A model generated the notes under the pieces. That model made no database searches. It saw only the letters and a program-made list of their open reading frames with translations, and was not told where the DNA came from. Positions 1-5,078 of a stretch of 8,621 nt of DNA are shown here, piece by piece. Positions within the stretch are counted from its first letter, which is position 1. The number at the start of each line of letters is the position of its first letter. The stretch is taken from NCBI GenBank assembly GCA_003535305.1, contig DOHL01000101.1, positions 1 to 8,621 on the forward strand, written 5' to 3'. The DNA comes from Candidatus Acetothermia bacterium (GTDB taxonomy: Bacteria > Bipolaricaulota > Bipolaricaulia > UBA7950). A program made the position numbers and the translations under genes.

Positions 1-25
1 GGGGTGTATTGCAATACACCCCTAC
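1..25. repeat. Perfect 22-bp palindrome with CCCCTAC end, cut by window edge
   Basis: Bases 1-22 form a perfect palindrome: arm GGGGTGTATT, centre GC, arm AATACACCCC. The right end continues as CCCCTAC (19-25). If symmetrical, a matching GTA would lie just left of the window. It abuts the 41-bp core repeat at 23-63. It belongs to the same CCCCTAC-ended hairpin class seen four more times in 2380-2717. No T-tract follows, so there is no support for an intrinsic terminator. Confidence 0.75.
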
Positions 26-63
26 AGCTGAACGCTTCGTTATTTTCTATTCTCTGACTTCTG
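23..63 (+). repeat. Left copy of 41-bp inverted core repeat
   Basis: The 41 bases at 23-63 are the exact reverse complement of 2301-2341. The core begins TACAGCTGAACGCTTCGTT and runs into the CTGACTTCTG heptamer array. The match continues ungapped with four mismatches in the next 20 bases (64-83 against 2281-2300), giving 57 of 61 identical. Both copies have a hairpin on the outer side and a heptamer array on the inner side. The two copies enclose the aminotransferase and tlyA genes. No transposase or other mobility gene is seen. Confidence 0.9.
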
Positions 64-155
64 GTTTCTATTTTCTGACTTCTGACTTCTATTCTCTGAC
101 TTCTGATTTCCGACTCCTGGCTCTTGACTCTCGACTCATGACTCCGGCCTCTTGG
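44..155 (+). repeat. Heptamer tandem array, 16 units
   Basis: From 44 to 155 the sequence can be cut into 16 consecutive 7-base units without a gap. The first nine are TTTCTAT, TCTCTGA, CTTCTGG, TTTCTAT, TTTCTGA, CTTCTGA, CTTCTAT, TCTCTGA and CTTCTGA, which form three 21-bp super-repeats. They grade into CTCNTGA-like units such as CTCTTGA, CTCTCGA and CTCATGA, ending CTCCGGC, CTCTTGG. Because 21 is a multiple of three, a spurious reading frame stays open through it. Smaller arrays of the same kind lie at 2281-2322 (reverse orientation) and 2392-2426. It resembles in style the heptanucleotide STRR repeats known from cyanobacteria, but the unit differs. Confidence 0.8.
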
Positions 156-158
156 CCG
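126..158. repeat. Dispersed direct-repeat segments with CGGCC hairpin (left copies)
   Basis: Two 19-bp segments here recur in the convergent intergenic region. Bases 126-144 are identical to 2392-2410. Bases 140-158 match 2612-2630 with one mismatch. The second contains a small hairpin, CGGCC (145-149), loop TCTT, GGCCG (154-158). The single mismatch with the right copy falls in the loop, so the stem is unchanged. At the right they lie about 200 bases apart rather than overlapping, so the order of modules differs. Confidence 0.7.
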
Positions 159-217
159 TGGACTAGGGGCATTGGGCTTTTTGGTTCTTCTGTCGGTGGA
201 AAACCCCGGCGAAAAGA

Positions 218-246
218 TGGACAATATCTTTTACAAGTACTTTAAC
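218..246 (+). promoter_or_regulatory. Candidate sigma-70-type promoter for the aminotransferase-tlyA pair
   Basis: TGGACA at 218-223 (5 of 6 to TTGACA) is followed after 17 bases by TTTAAC at 241-246 (4 of 6 to TATAAT). The likely transcript start is about 253, just ahead of GGAGG at 257-261, so the leader would be very short but would keep the ribosome binding site. It is the best-placed candidate between the repeat array and the gene. Support is from pattern and position only. Confidence 0.4.
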
Positions 247-269
247 ACACATGACCGGAGGTATGCATT

Positions 270-1493
270 ATGCCTAATATATCAATGAGAGCAAAAGAGA
301 CTCCCTCTTCACCGATCAGGAAACTTGCTCCTTTATGTGTGCAAGCAGAACAGGCCGGGAAGACCGTCTATCGTCTGAATATCGGCCAACCTGATCTTGC
401 TACCCCGCAATCATTTATGGATGGTGTGCGCAAATCAACGATAGAGGTTTTGAGCTACAGTCCGTCACAAGGACTGCCGGAGACGCTTCTGTCACTCTGT
501 AGATATTACGCTGAGCATGACATCAAATTGACCGAAGATGAGATAATTATCACAATCGGCGGCAGTGAAGCATTTATGTTTGCCATGAAGGCAGTGATGG
601 ATCCTGGTGATGAGGTGATCATTCCCGAACCGTTTTACCCTAACTACCGTGGTTATGCTCGTCTGGTCGATGTAACGGTTGTGCCGATAACGACTTATGC
701 TGAAGATGGATTCCATCTCCCTCCGCCGGTTGAGATGGAGAAGAAGATAACCAGTCGTACCAAGGCAATCCTCTTCTCCAACCCAGGAAATCCGACCGGT
801 GTCACCTACAGCGAAAAGGAGTTGGCCCATTTTGTCTATTTAGCTGAAAAGTACGATCTGTTCCTTATCTCCGATGAGGTCTATCGTGAATTTGTCTATG
901 ATGGAGCTCATATGAGCATCTTGGCATTTGACAGTGTTTCTGATCGAACGATACTCGTTGATAGTATCTCCAAGCGGATCTCTGCCTGTGGAGCAAGAAT
1001 TGGAATGGTCGCAAGTCATAATCGCGAGGTTATGGAGGCGTTGCTTAAAATGGCGCAAGGCCGTTTATCACCGCCGACTTTCGGTCAATTGGGGTTGAAT
1101 TCTTTCCTCTCTTCTCCGTATAACCGCACTGAAGTTGCGGCGATGATCGAGCAGTTCCATCGTCGGAGGGATACTGTCTATTCTGAGATCAGTGATATTC
1201 CGGGAATAGTATGTAAAAAACCTGAAGGCGCATTCTACCTGTTCCCGAAACTGCCGATCGATGACAGTGAAGATTTTGCACGTTGGTTGCTCGCCGAGTT
1301 TGATGACAAAGGTGAGACAGTGATGATCGCCCCGGGAAGCGGCTTTTATCACACACCAGGGAAAGGGTCAGATGAAATACGGTTGGCTTATGTTCTCGAT
1401 GAAGATGTACTTGTACGAGCGATAGAGGTTTTCCGCTGTGGTCTGGCTGAATATCAAAAGTTACGGTCTCCGTTGAAGACGATTTATCGATGA
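270..1493 (+). CDS. Class I/II PLP-dependent aminotransferase (aspartate aminotransferase-like)
   Basis: A cytosolic, fold-type I PLP enzyme that moves an amino group between an amino acid and a 2-oxo acid; aspartate/2-oxoglutarate is the likeliest pair, but the substrate is not fixed by the sequence. The 407 residues are normal for the family. Visible landmarks are NIGQPDLATP (37-46), YSPSQGLP (63-70, the usual YxxxxGxP substrate loop), NPGNPTG (171-177), SDEVY (201-205, Asp202 for the pyridine nitrogen and Tyr205 for the PLP oxygen), the Schiff-base lysine in SISK (Lys235), GARIG (241-245) with the phosphate-binding Arg243, and EIRLAY (369-374) with the substrate-carboxylate Arg371. SKRISACGARIG replaces the more common SKxxxMxGWRIG, as in an AspC/AspB-like subgroup I associate with Bacteroidota-type bacteria. 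GGAGG at 257-261, eight bases upstream, fixes the ATG. It overlaps tlyA by ATGA. Confidence 0.9.
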   Translation: MPNISMRAKETPSSPIRKLAPLCVQAEQAGKTVYRLNIGQPDLATPQSFMDGVRKSTIEVLSYSPSQGLPETLLSLCRYYAEHDIKLTEDEIIITIGGSEAFMFAMKAVMDPGDEVIIPEPFYPNYRGYARLVDVTVVPITTYAEDGFHLPPPVEMEKKITSRTKAILFSNPGNPTGVTYSEKELAHFVYLAEKYDLFLISDEVYREFVYDGAHMSILAFDSVSDRTILVDSISKRISACGARIGMVASHNREVMEALLKMAQGRLSPPTFGQLGLNSFLSSPYNRTEVAAMIEQFHRRRDTVYSEISDIPGIVCKKPEGAFYLFPKLPIDDSEDFARWLLAEFDDKGETVMIAPGSGFYHTPGKGSDEIRLAYVLDEDVLVRAIEVFRCGLAEYQKLRSPLKTIYR

Positions 1494-2296
1494 AAAGAGA
1501 GCGTCTTGATCGTTTGGTCGCTGCGCGCGGGATGGCAAAGAGTCGTTCTCACGGACAACGATTGATTATGGCCGGTCTCATTAAAGTGAACGGCCATTCC
1601 GTCTTTCGGCCGAGCCAGATGGTCGATCCACAGGCAGAGATAACCGTTACTGATCGTCCTCGCTATGTGAGCAGAGGAGGAGAGAAGCTCGCTGCGGCGC
1701 TACAATGGTTCAATGTTGAACCCGCAGGTAAGAGATGTGTCGATATCGGAGCATCGACCGGTGGATTTACCGACTGTTTATTGCAACATGGCGCAACGCA
1801 GGTTTACGCTGTCGATGTCGGTACCGGCCAACTGGATTGGCAATTACGCAATGACCAGCGAGTGGAGGTGAGGGAAGGGGTCAATGCACGTTACCTCACG
1901 CGCGAGGATCTTGGTGTAAATGATAATTCAGTAATTGATTTAGTGACAATCGATGTGTCGTTCATCTCTTTGCGAATCATCTTCCCAGCAATACAGAAGA
2001 TTATATCGGTCCATGGAGAGATTCTCGCCCTTGTCAAACCACAGTTTGAAGCGGGAAAAGATTACGTCGCTCGCGGCGGCGTAATCAGAGACCCCTCTGT
2101 TCACCGCAAAGTACTGCAAGAATTACGCACATTTATTGCACGCAAGCTTCACTGGTCCCTGGCAGGAGTAATGACTTCACCACTACGCGGACCAGCAGGA
2201 AACGTGGAATTTTTCTTCTATCTTTTACCGATAGCTTCGTTGGATATTCATCTGCCGGAGAGCGAACTAGAGAGTCTTATAGAAGGCAGAGAATAG
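1490..2296 (+). CDS. tlyA: TlyA family rRNA 2'-O-methyltransferase / hemolysin A-like
   Basis: TlyA proteins use S-adenosylmethionine to methylate ribose 2'-OH groups of 16S and, in some species, 23S rRNA; the hemolysin name is historical. The 268 residues comprise an N-terminal S4 RNA-binding domain (about 4-60; RLDRLVAARG, SRSHGQRLIMAGLIKVNG), the linker YVSRGGEKL (59-67) and an FtsJ/RrmJ-type domain. The SAM loop is VDIGASTGGFTD (84-95). A K-D-K-E tetrad is consistent with Lys66, Asp155 (TIDVSFISL), Lys183 (LVKPQFEAGK) and Glu240 (GNVEFF). The ATG overlaps the upstream stop (ATGA, 1490-1493) and has only weak Shine-Dalgarno likeness, so translation is probably coupled. The last four codons and the TAG stop (2282-2296) lie in the intergenic heptamer repeat, so the extreme C-terminus EGRE is probably repeat-derived. 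Target rRNA sites cannot be read from the sequence. Confidence 0.93.
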   Translation: MKRERLDRLVAARGMAKSRSHGQRLIMAGLIKVNGHSVFRPSQMVDPQAEITVTDRPRYVSRGGEKLAAALQWFNVEPAGKRCVDIGASTGGFTDCLLQHGATQVYAVDVGTGQLDWQLRNDQRVEVREGVNARYLTREDLGVNDNSVIDLVTIDVSFISLRIIFPAIQKIISVHGEILALVKPQFEAGKDYVARGGVIRDPSVHRKVLQELRTFIARKLHWSLAGVMTSPLRGPAGNVEFFFYLLPIASLDIHLPESELESLIEGRE

Positions 2297-2322
2297 AAGG
2301 CAGAAGTCAGAGAATAGAAAAT
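2281..2322 (-). repeat. Heptamer array, six units, reverse orientation, overlapping tlyA end
   Basis: Six consecutive heptads, AGAAGGC, AGAGAAT, AGAAGGC, AGAAGTC, AGAGAAT and AGAAAAT, are the reverse complement of the array that starts at 44. The first two and part of the third lie inside tlyA, and its TAG stop (2294-2296) is part of the repeat. The array runs directly into the 41-bp core repeat. Confidence 0.8.
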
Positions 2323-2341
2323 AACGAAGCGTTCAGCTGTA
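2301..2341 (-). repeat. Right copy of 41-bp inverted core repeat
   Basis: Exact reverse complement of 23-63, beginning five bases after the tlyA stop. Similarity continues back to 2281 (16 of 20). On the outer side it joins a degenerate GTAAGGGCGA / TTCGCCCCTAC hairpin, as the left copy joins the palindrome at 1-22. Perfect identity over 41 non-coding bases next to diverged flanks suggests recent copying, gene conversion or constraint. Confidence 0.9.
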
Positions 2342-2386
2342 AGGGCGATTCGAAGGCTCTGTGCCGCCTACGCCGTTCGCCCCTAC
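2339..2386. repeat. Degenerate GTAGGGG/CCCCTAC hairpin with repeated 24-bp right half
   Basis: The outer arms are GTAAGGGCGA (2339-2348) and TCGCCCCTAC (2377-2386), which pair with one mismatch. The right half, 2363-2386, is an exact 24-bp match to 2694-2717. The left half does not recur there, so the two copies share only the CCCCTAC side. No T-run follows on either strand. Confidence 0.65.
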
Positions 2387-2391
2387 ATCCA

Positions 2392-2426
2392 GACTCTCGA
2401 CTCATGACTCATGACTCATGACTCTT
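2392..2426 (+). repeat. Heptamer array GACTCAT, five units
   Basis: GACTCTC, three perfect GACTCAT units, then GACTCTT. It shares its first 19 bases with 126-144. Just downstream, at 2428-2454, the period changes to nine bases: CCTGAACTC, TACGAACCC, AACGAACTC. Confidence 0.8.
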
Positions 2427-2427
2427 T

Positions 2428-2454
2428 CCTGAACTCTACGAACCCAACGAACTC
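2428..2454 (+). repeat. Nine-base tandem repeat, three units
   Basis: Three units, CCTGAACTC, TACGAACCC and AACGAACTC, share the pattern NNYGAACYC. A second array of this type is at 2582-2617. There is no start codon with a ribosome binding site and no sign of coding. Confidence 0.55.
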
Positions 2455-2495
2455 TTGCCCTGTGCAGTCCTACTTCACGGGGGCCGTGCCCCTAC
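2449..2495. repeat. Hairpin module A, followed by CCCCTAC
   Basis: CCCTGTG (2458-2464) pairs with CACGGGG (2476-2482) with one G-U pair. An alternative inner stem is CACGG (2476-2480) with CCGTG (2484-2488). The module ends CCCCTAC at 2489-2495. It is closely related to module B at 2525-2582, which has the same flanks plus a 22-base insert. Confidence 0.6.
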
Positions 2496-2524
2496 AATGA
2501 CTTTCCAGCTCATGGCTCTGTTCT

Positions 2525-2582
2525 GAACTCCTGCCCCGTGCAGTTCCCTGCCTTCGCAGGGACATGCCTACTTCATGGGGCA
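2525..2582. repeat. Hairpin module B with nested 22-nt hairpin insert
   Basis: The left flank 2525-2544 matches 2449-2468 (18 of 20), and the right flank 2567-2580 matches 2469-2482 (13 of 14). Between them B has 22 extra bases (2545-2566) that A lacks. The extra segment is itself a hairpin: TCCCTGC (2545-2551), loop CTTC, GCAGGGA (2556-2562), then CATG. The outer stem CCCCGTG (2534-2540) with CATGGGG (2574-2580) is kept, with a G-U pair at a different position from A. Confidence 0.65.
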
Positions 2583-2630
2583 ATGAACCCAATGAACCCT
2601 ACGAACTTTCCGACTCCGGCCTCCTGGCCG
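2582..2630 (+). repeat. Nine-base tandem repeat leading into CGGCC hairpin
   Basis: Units are AATGAACCC, AATGAACCC, TACGAACTT and TCCGACTCC (2582-2617). The array runs into a copy of the 19-bp segment at 140-158 (2612-2630, one mismatch), with hairpin CGGCC (2617-2621), loop TCCT, GGCCG (2626-2630). Confidence 0.6.
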
Positions 2631-2662
2631 CTGACCCTCTCTACTATTTATTGCCAATCTTT

Positions 2663-2688
2663 GGGAGGACAGAGACGTCCTCCCCTAC
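2663..2688. repeat. GGGAGGAC/GTCCTCCC hairpin with CCCCTAC end
   Basis: A perfect 8-bp GC-rich stem, GGGAGGAC (2663-2670) and GTCCTCCC (2677-2684), with loop AGAGAC. CCCCTAC follows at 2682-2688. On the minus strand the hairpin lies about 40 bases past the HU stop and is followed by AAAG rather than a T-run. It may slow transcription or protect mRNA ends, but it is not a canonical intrinsic terminator. Confidence 0.6.
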
Positions 2689-2693
2689 GTACA

Positions 2694-2717
2694 GCCGCCT
2701 ACGCCGTTCGCCCCTAC
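2694..2717 (+). repeat. Second copy of 24-bp repeat ending CCCCTAC
   Basis: Identical to 2363-2386 over 24 bases, including the GCCGTTCGCCCCTAC end. It finishes six bases from the HU stop codon on the opposite strand. Confidence 0.8.
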
Positions 2718-2723
2718 GGCTTC

Positions 2724-3035
2724 TTATTTAGGCTCGATCCCTTTCTTTGTCATCTTCAGATTCTTTTCAATTTTTTTCTTGAGGTCTTTCCCGGGCCGAA
2801 AAACAGGGACGACTTTTTCCGGAACTTTGATCGGCTGTTTAGTCTGAGGGTTCATGCGACTGCTGGCTTTTCGTCCTCTTACAGCAAACTTACCGAACCC
2901 GACCAGCTTTACCTCTTCACCGCGTAATAAACTCTCTTCTATCAAGGTTAAGATTGAATTGAGGACTACATGCGCGTCTTTTTTCGTCAATTGTGATGTA
3001 TCTGCCAGCCGATTGATGAGCTCGCTTTTATTCAT
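2724..3035 (-). CDS. HU/IHF-family nucleoid DNA-binding protein
   Basis: A small basic protein that would dimerise and bend DNA. The 103 residues follow the family pattern: two N-terminal helices (MNKSELINRLADTSQLTKKD onward), the turn GFGKF (46-50), a beta-ribbon arm with R60-M-NPQT (intercalating proline at Pro63) and VFRPGKDLKKKI (78-89) closing the domain. It is about a dozen residues longer than a typical 90-residue HU because of a basic tail (KNLKMTKKGIEPK). GGAGG lies nine bases before the ATG. The position after cmk and S1 matches that of ihfB in Escherichia coli, so it could be an IHF-like partner, but the sequence alone supports only HU/IHF family. A 134-base gap separates it from S1, with a candidate promoter of its own. 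Confidence 0.93.
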   Translation of the reverse strand: MNKSELINRLADTSQLTKKDAHVVLNSILTLIEESLLRGEEVKLVGFGKFAVRGRKASSRMNPQTKQPIKVPEKVVPVFRPGKDLKKKIEKNLKMTKKGIEPK

Positions 3036-3091
3036 TTTCCACTACCTCCGGTAAGTGTTATTATTTTCTTGCTTCCGTGTAAAACACAGAA

Positions 3092-3121
3092 ATTTTATCT
3101 ATTTTCCGTATAGATAGGCAA
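3092..3121 (-). promoter_or_regulatory. Candidate HU promoter with dyad in the spacer
   Basis: Read on the minus strand, TTGCCT (3121-3116) is the -35, an 18-base spacer follows, and TAAAAT (3097-3092) is the -10, 5 of 6 to TATAAT. A perfect inverted repeat, TATCTAT (3096-3102) and ATAGATA (3110-3116) separated by seven bases, almost exactly fills the spacer. That is the usual place for an operator bound by a dimeric repressor or a MerR-type activator. The transcript would start near 3085 and have a leader of about 50 bases. Prediction from sequence only. Confidence 0.45.
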
Positions 3122-3169
3122 ATTAGATCGCCTACTTAATTGACCCTGCTTCTTAACGGTAAGAGCAAA

Positions 3170-4846
3170 TTATTCTTCCTCGTCTATCCTCCCCAGCAGA
3201 TCTCTCATCGTGAGTGCCTTATGCCCTTCATGATTTAGGTTGATCCGTTCCGGTTGTTTGTTCTTATCTGAGGAGAGAGATAAGTCGCGCATACTCAAAC
3301 GAACTTGCTTCTTTTCGTCATTAATCCCGATGATACGCGCTTCGATCTTTTCTCCGATCGCAATACAATCATGTGGAGTTGCAATTCTTTCGTCGGTGAT
3401 CTCTGAAACGTGGATCAACGCATCAACATGCTCTGTGATCTTCACAAATGCGCCGAAATCTCTGATCTCGGTGACCGTACCTTCAACCAGATCATCGATA
3501 CTATATTGCTCAAGGAACTCATACCAGGGATCAGCCTTAAGTGCACGCAAAGAAAGGCTTATCCGGCGTTCTTCTTCGTTGCTTTCCAACACCTTAGCTT
3601 CGACGATTTCACCCTCTTTGAGCATATCACCCGGACGCGCTATACGCCCCCACGCGAGCTCAGAGATATGGACCAATCCTTCGATTCCTTCCTCTAATTT
3701 GATGAATGCTCCAAAAGCGGTGATTTTGGTAACTTCACCGCGCACGCAAGTATCTTTGGGATACTTCTCTTGGATGTCGCACCAGGGATCTCGTTGTGCG
3801 CGCCGCATCGAAAGACTTATCTTGCGTTCTTTCGTATTGCAGTTCAATACTACCACATCGACTTCATCTCCTTCTGATACGATCTCATTAGGTTTTGATG
3901 GAAGACTCCATGAGAGTTCAGAGAGATGCACAAGTCCTTCGATATCTTCTTCTAAACGGACAAAAGCACCGAAGTCTGTTACACTGACCACTGTGCCCGC
4001 TATCTGCGTCCCAACCGGATAACGAGCAGCAGCCCCCTTCCATGGATCAGGGCGCAACTGTTTTATACTGAGCGAAACTTTCTTCTTCTCTTTATCAAAG
4101 TCGATCACCTTGACTCGAACAACATCGCCAACTTTATACGTCTTCGGCGGAACAGGAAGATCCTTCCAGGAGATCTCAGAGCGATGGACAAGCCCTTCAA
4201 ACCCACCGATATCTACAAATAGACCGAAATTAACAACGTTCTTTATCTTACCATCGACCATCGCGCCTTTTTCCAGCGAGGCAAAGAGCTCGTTTATGCG
4301 TTCTTTTTCTAAATCTTTCAAATAAGCTGTGTGAGAGACGACGAGATTCCTGCCGCGACGCGATAGTTCAAGGACTTTAAACATCTTCTTCTGTCCTTTG
4401 AGTTTACTGATCTCTCTTGGCCCGGTCCTTCCGAGATGCGAACCGGGCAGGAATGCACGGACACCATTAATACTAACATGATACCCTGACCCTTGAACTT
4501 CATCGACTATCTCTCCTTCCACTGCTGTGCCTTCACGTTGCGCCAGGTCCAGAGAAGCGACTCGTTTTTCATACTCAGCTTGTCTTTCTGAAGCATAAAC
4601 CGCTCCTTTCTCCTCGTCGATATAAGTTACAAGAACATCGATCTCTTCGCCTTCCTCCACTTTTCCATCTTTACGGAACGGTGACAACTCGCGCTTCGGT
4701 AAAATCCCTTCGGATTTATAACCGATATCAACGAGAATCTCTTCATCATTAATCTGAACAATAGTTCCGGCAATCGTATCTCCGCGACTATATGTTTTGA
4801 CATCACTTTCTATGAAAGCGTCTTTCATCTTTATCCGACTTTCCAT
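3170..4846 (-). CDS. rpsA: 30S ribosomal protein S1, six S1 domains
   Basis: S1 binds mRNA on the 30S subunit and helps unfold and place leaders, especially those with weak Shine-Dalgarno sites. The 558 residues hold six OB-fold S1 repeats at about 20-87, 106-172, 193-262, 278-348, 365-435 and 451-521. The first two are divergent (GTIVQINDEEILVDIGYKSE; AFLPGSHLG), as in the ribosome-docking half of S1. Repeats 3-6 carry the classic FGxFVxIxxxxxGLVHxSE pattern. The tail (522-558) is hydrophilic with an acidic end, RIDEEE, preceded by TMRDLLGRI. Size and repeat number match the long Gram-negative-type S1 rather than the four-domain Firmicutes form. AGGTGA six bases before the ATG supports this start. 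The 232-base gap to plsC suggests a separate leader, and S1 commonly represses its own translation. Confidence 0.96.
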   Translation of the reverse strand: MESRIKMKDAFIESDVKTYSRGDTIAGTIVQINDEEILVDIGYKSEGILPKRELSPFRKDGKVEEGEEIDVLVTYIDEEKGAVYASERQAEYEKRVASLDLAQREGTAVEGEIVDEVQGSGYHVSINGVRAFLPGSHLGRTGPREISKLKGQKKMFKVLELSRRGRNLVVSHTAYLKDLEKERINELFASLEKGAMVDGKIKNVVNFGLFVDIGGFEGLVHRSEISWKDLPVPPKTYKVGDVVRVKVIDFDKEKKKVSLSIKQLRPDPWKGAAARYPVGTQIAGTVVSVTDFGAFVRLEEDIEGLVHLSELSWSLPSKPNEIVSEGDEVDVVVLNCNTKERKISLSMRRAQRDPWCDIQEKYPKDTCVRGEVTKITAFGAFIKLEEGIEGLVHISELAWGRIARPGDMLKEGEIVEAKVLESNEEERRISLSLRALKADPWYEFLEQYSIDDLVEGTVTEIRDFGAFVKITEHVDALIHVSEITDERIATPHDCIAIGEKIEARIIGINDEKKQVRLSMRDLSLSSDKNKQPERINLNHEGHKALTMRDLLGRIDEEE

Positions 4847-5078
4847 TAAAAATCACCTATTATTTGTTATCTTGTTCCATGCCCGTTCATAGTTGGGAGT
4901 CGGGCGCTCCGCCACGATCTATTTATCGACCTCCTTGTTCGCTGTTTTATTGTCACAAAGGAATCAGATTATGAAGTATAAATTATAGCCTCCATTTCAC
5001 CATTTGCCCCTGATCATCTTTCTTTCCTCAGTCTTAGCCGCGTATCTTTTCCCTCTTTGCAATTCTCTTTTTCGTACA
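4847..5078 (-). promoter_or_regulatory. S1 leader / plsC-S1 intergenic region
   Basis: On the minus strand this 232-base gap holds TATAAT (4987-4982), a strong -10 lacking a good -35, as a possible S1 promoter. A perfect AAGGAGGT (4936-4929) lies about 83 bases upstream of the S1 ATG with no start codon at normal spacing. A stem GCCCG/CGGGC (4905-4901 with 4885-4881) lies between that site and the start. The proper S1 ribosome binding site AGGTGA ends six bases before the ATG. The arrangement would suit translational feedback by S1, but that is inference. No protein gene over 21 codons was seen here. Confidence 0.4.
4853..4915 (-). other. Possible 20-residue leader ORF before S1
   Basis: A GTG-initiated frame of 20 codons (first residues VAERPTPNYERAW if GTG is read as valine) ends in a TGA that forms part of the AGGTGA binding site of S1. 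The perfect AAGGAGGT upstream is 13-14 bases from the GTG, longer than usual. It could couple ribosome passage to S1 initiation, or be chance. Other tiny ATG frames overlap it, so support is weak. Confidence 0.2.

Noticed and set aside
9..245. 78-codon open frame with a seven-residue repeat (FYSLTSG, FYFLTSD, FYSLTSD)
   Set aside because: It starts inside the palindrome at 1-22, and its residue repeat follows from the 21-bp array being a multiple of three. It has no ribosome binding site and runs into the promoter region.
23..2341. Complete insertion sequence with terminal inverted repeats
   Set aside because: The two enclosed genes are housekeeping-type enzymes with no transposase, and there is no clear target duplication outside the repeats.
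2663..2688. Bidirectional intrinsic terminator between the convergent genes
   Set aside because: The GC-rich hairpin is present, but no T-run follows it on either strand; it fits the CCCCTAC repeat family better.
2297..2723. CRISPR array
   Set aside because: Repeats are 7 or 9 bases, hairpin modules or single duplications, with no regular 25-40 base repeats separated by unique spacers and no cas gene.
2538..2927. 129-codon plus-strand open frame
   Set aside because: Its first part is hairpins and nine-base repeats, and the rest is antisense to the convincing HU gene. No ribosome binding site or recognisable domain.
3240..4022. 260-codon plus-strand open frame opposite S1
   Set aside because: It is an antisense shadow of the six-domain S1 gene, has serine/threonine-rich low-complexity content and no recognisable domain.
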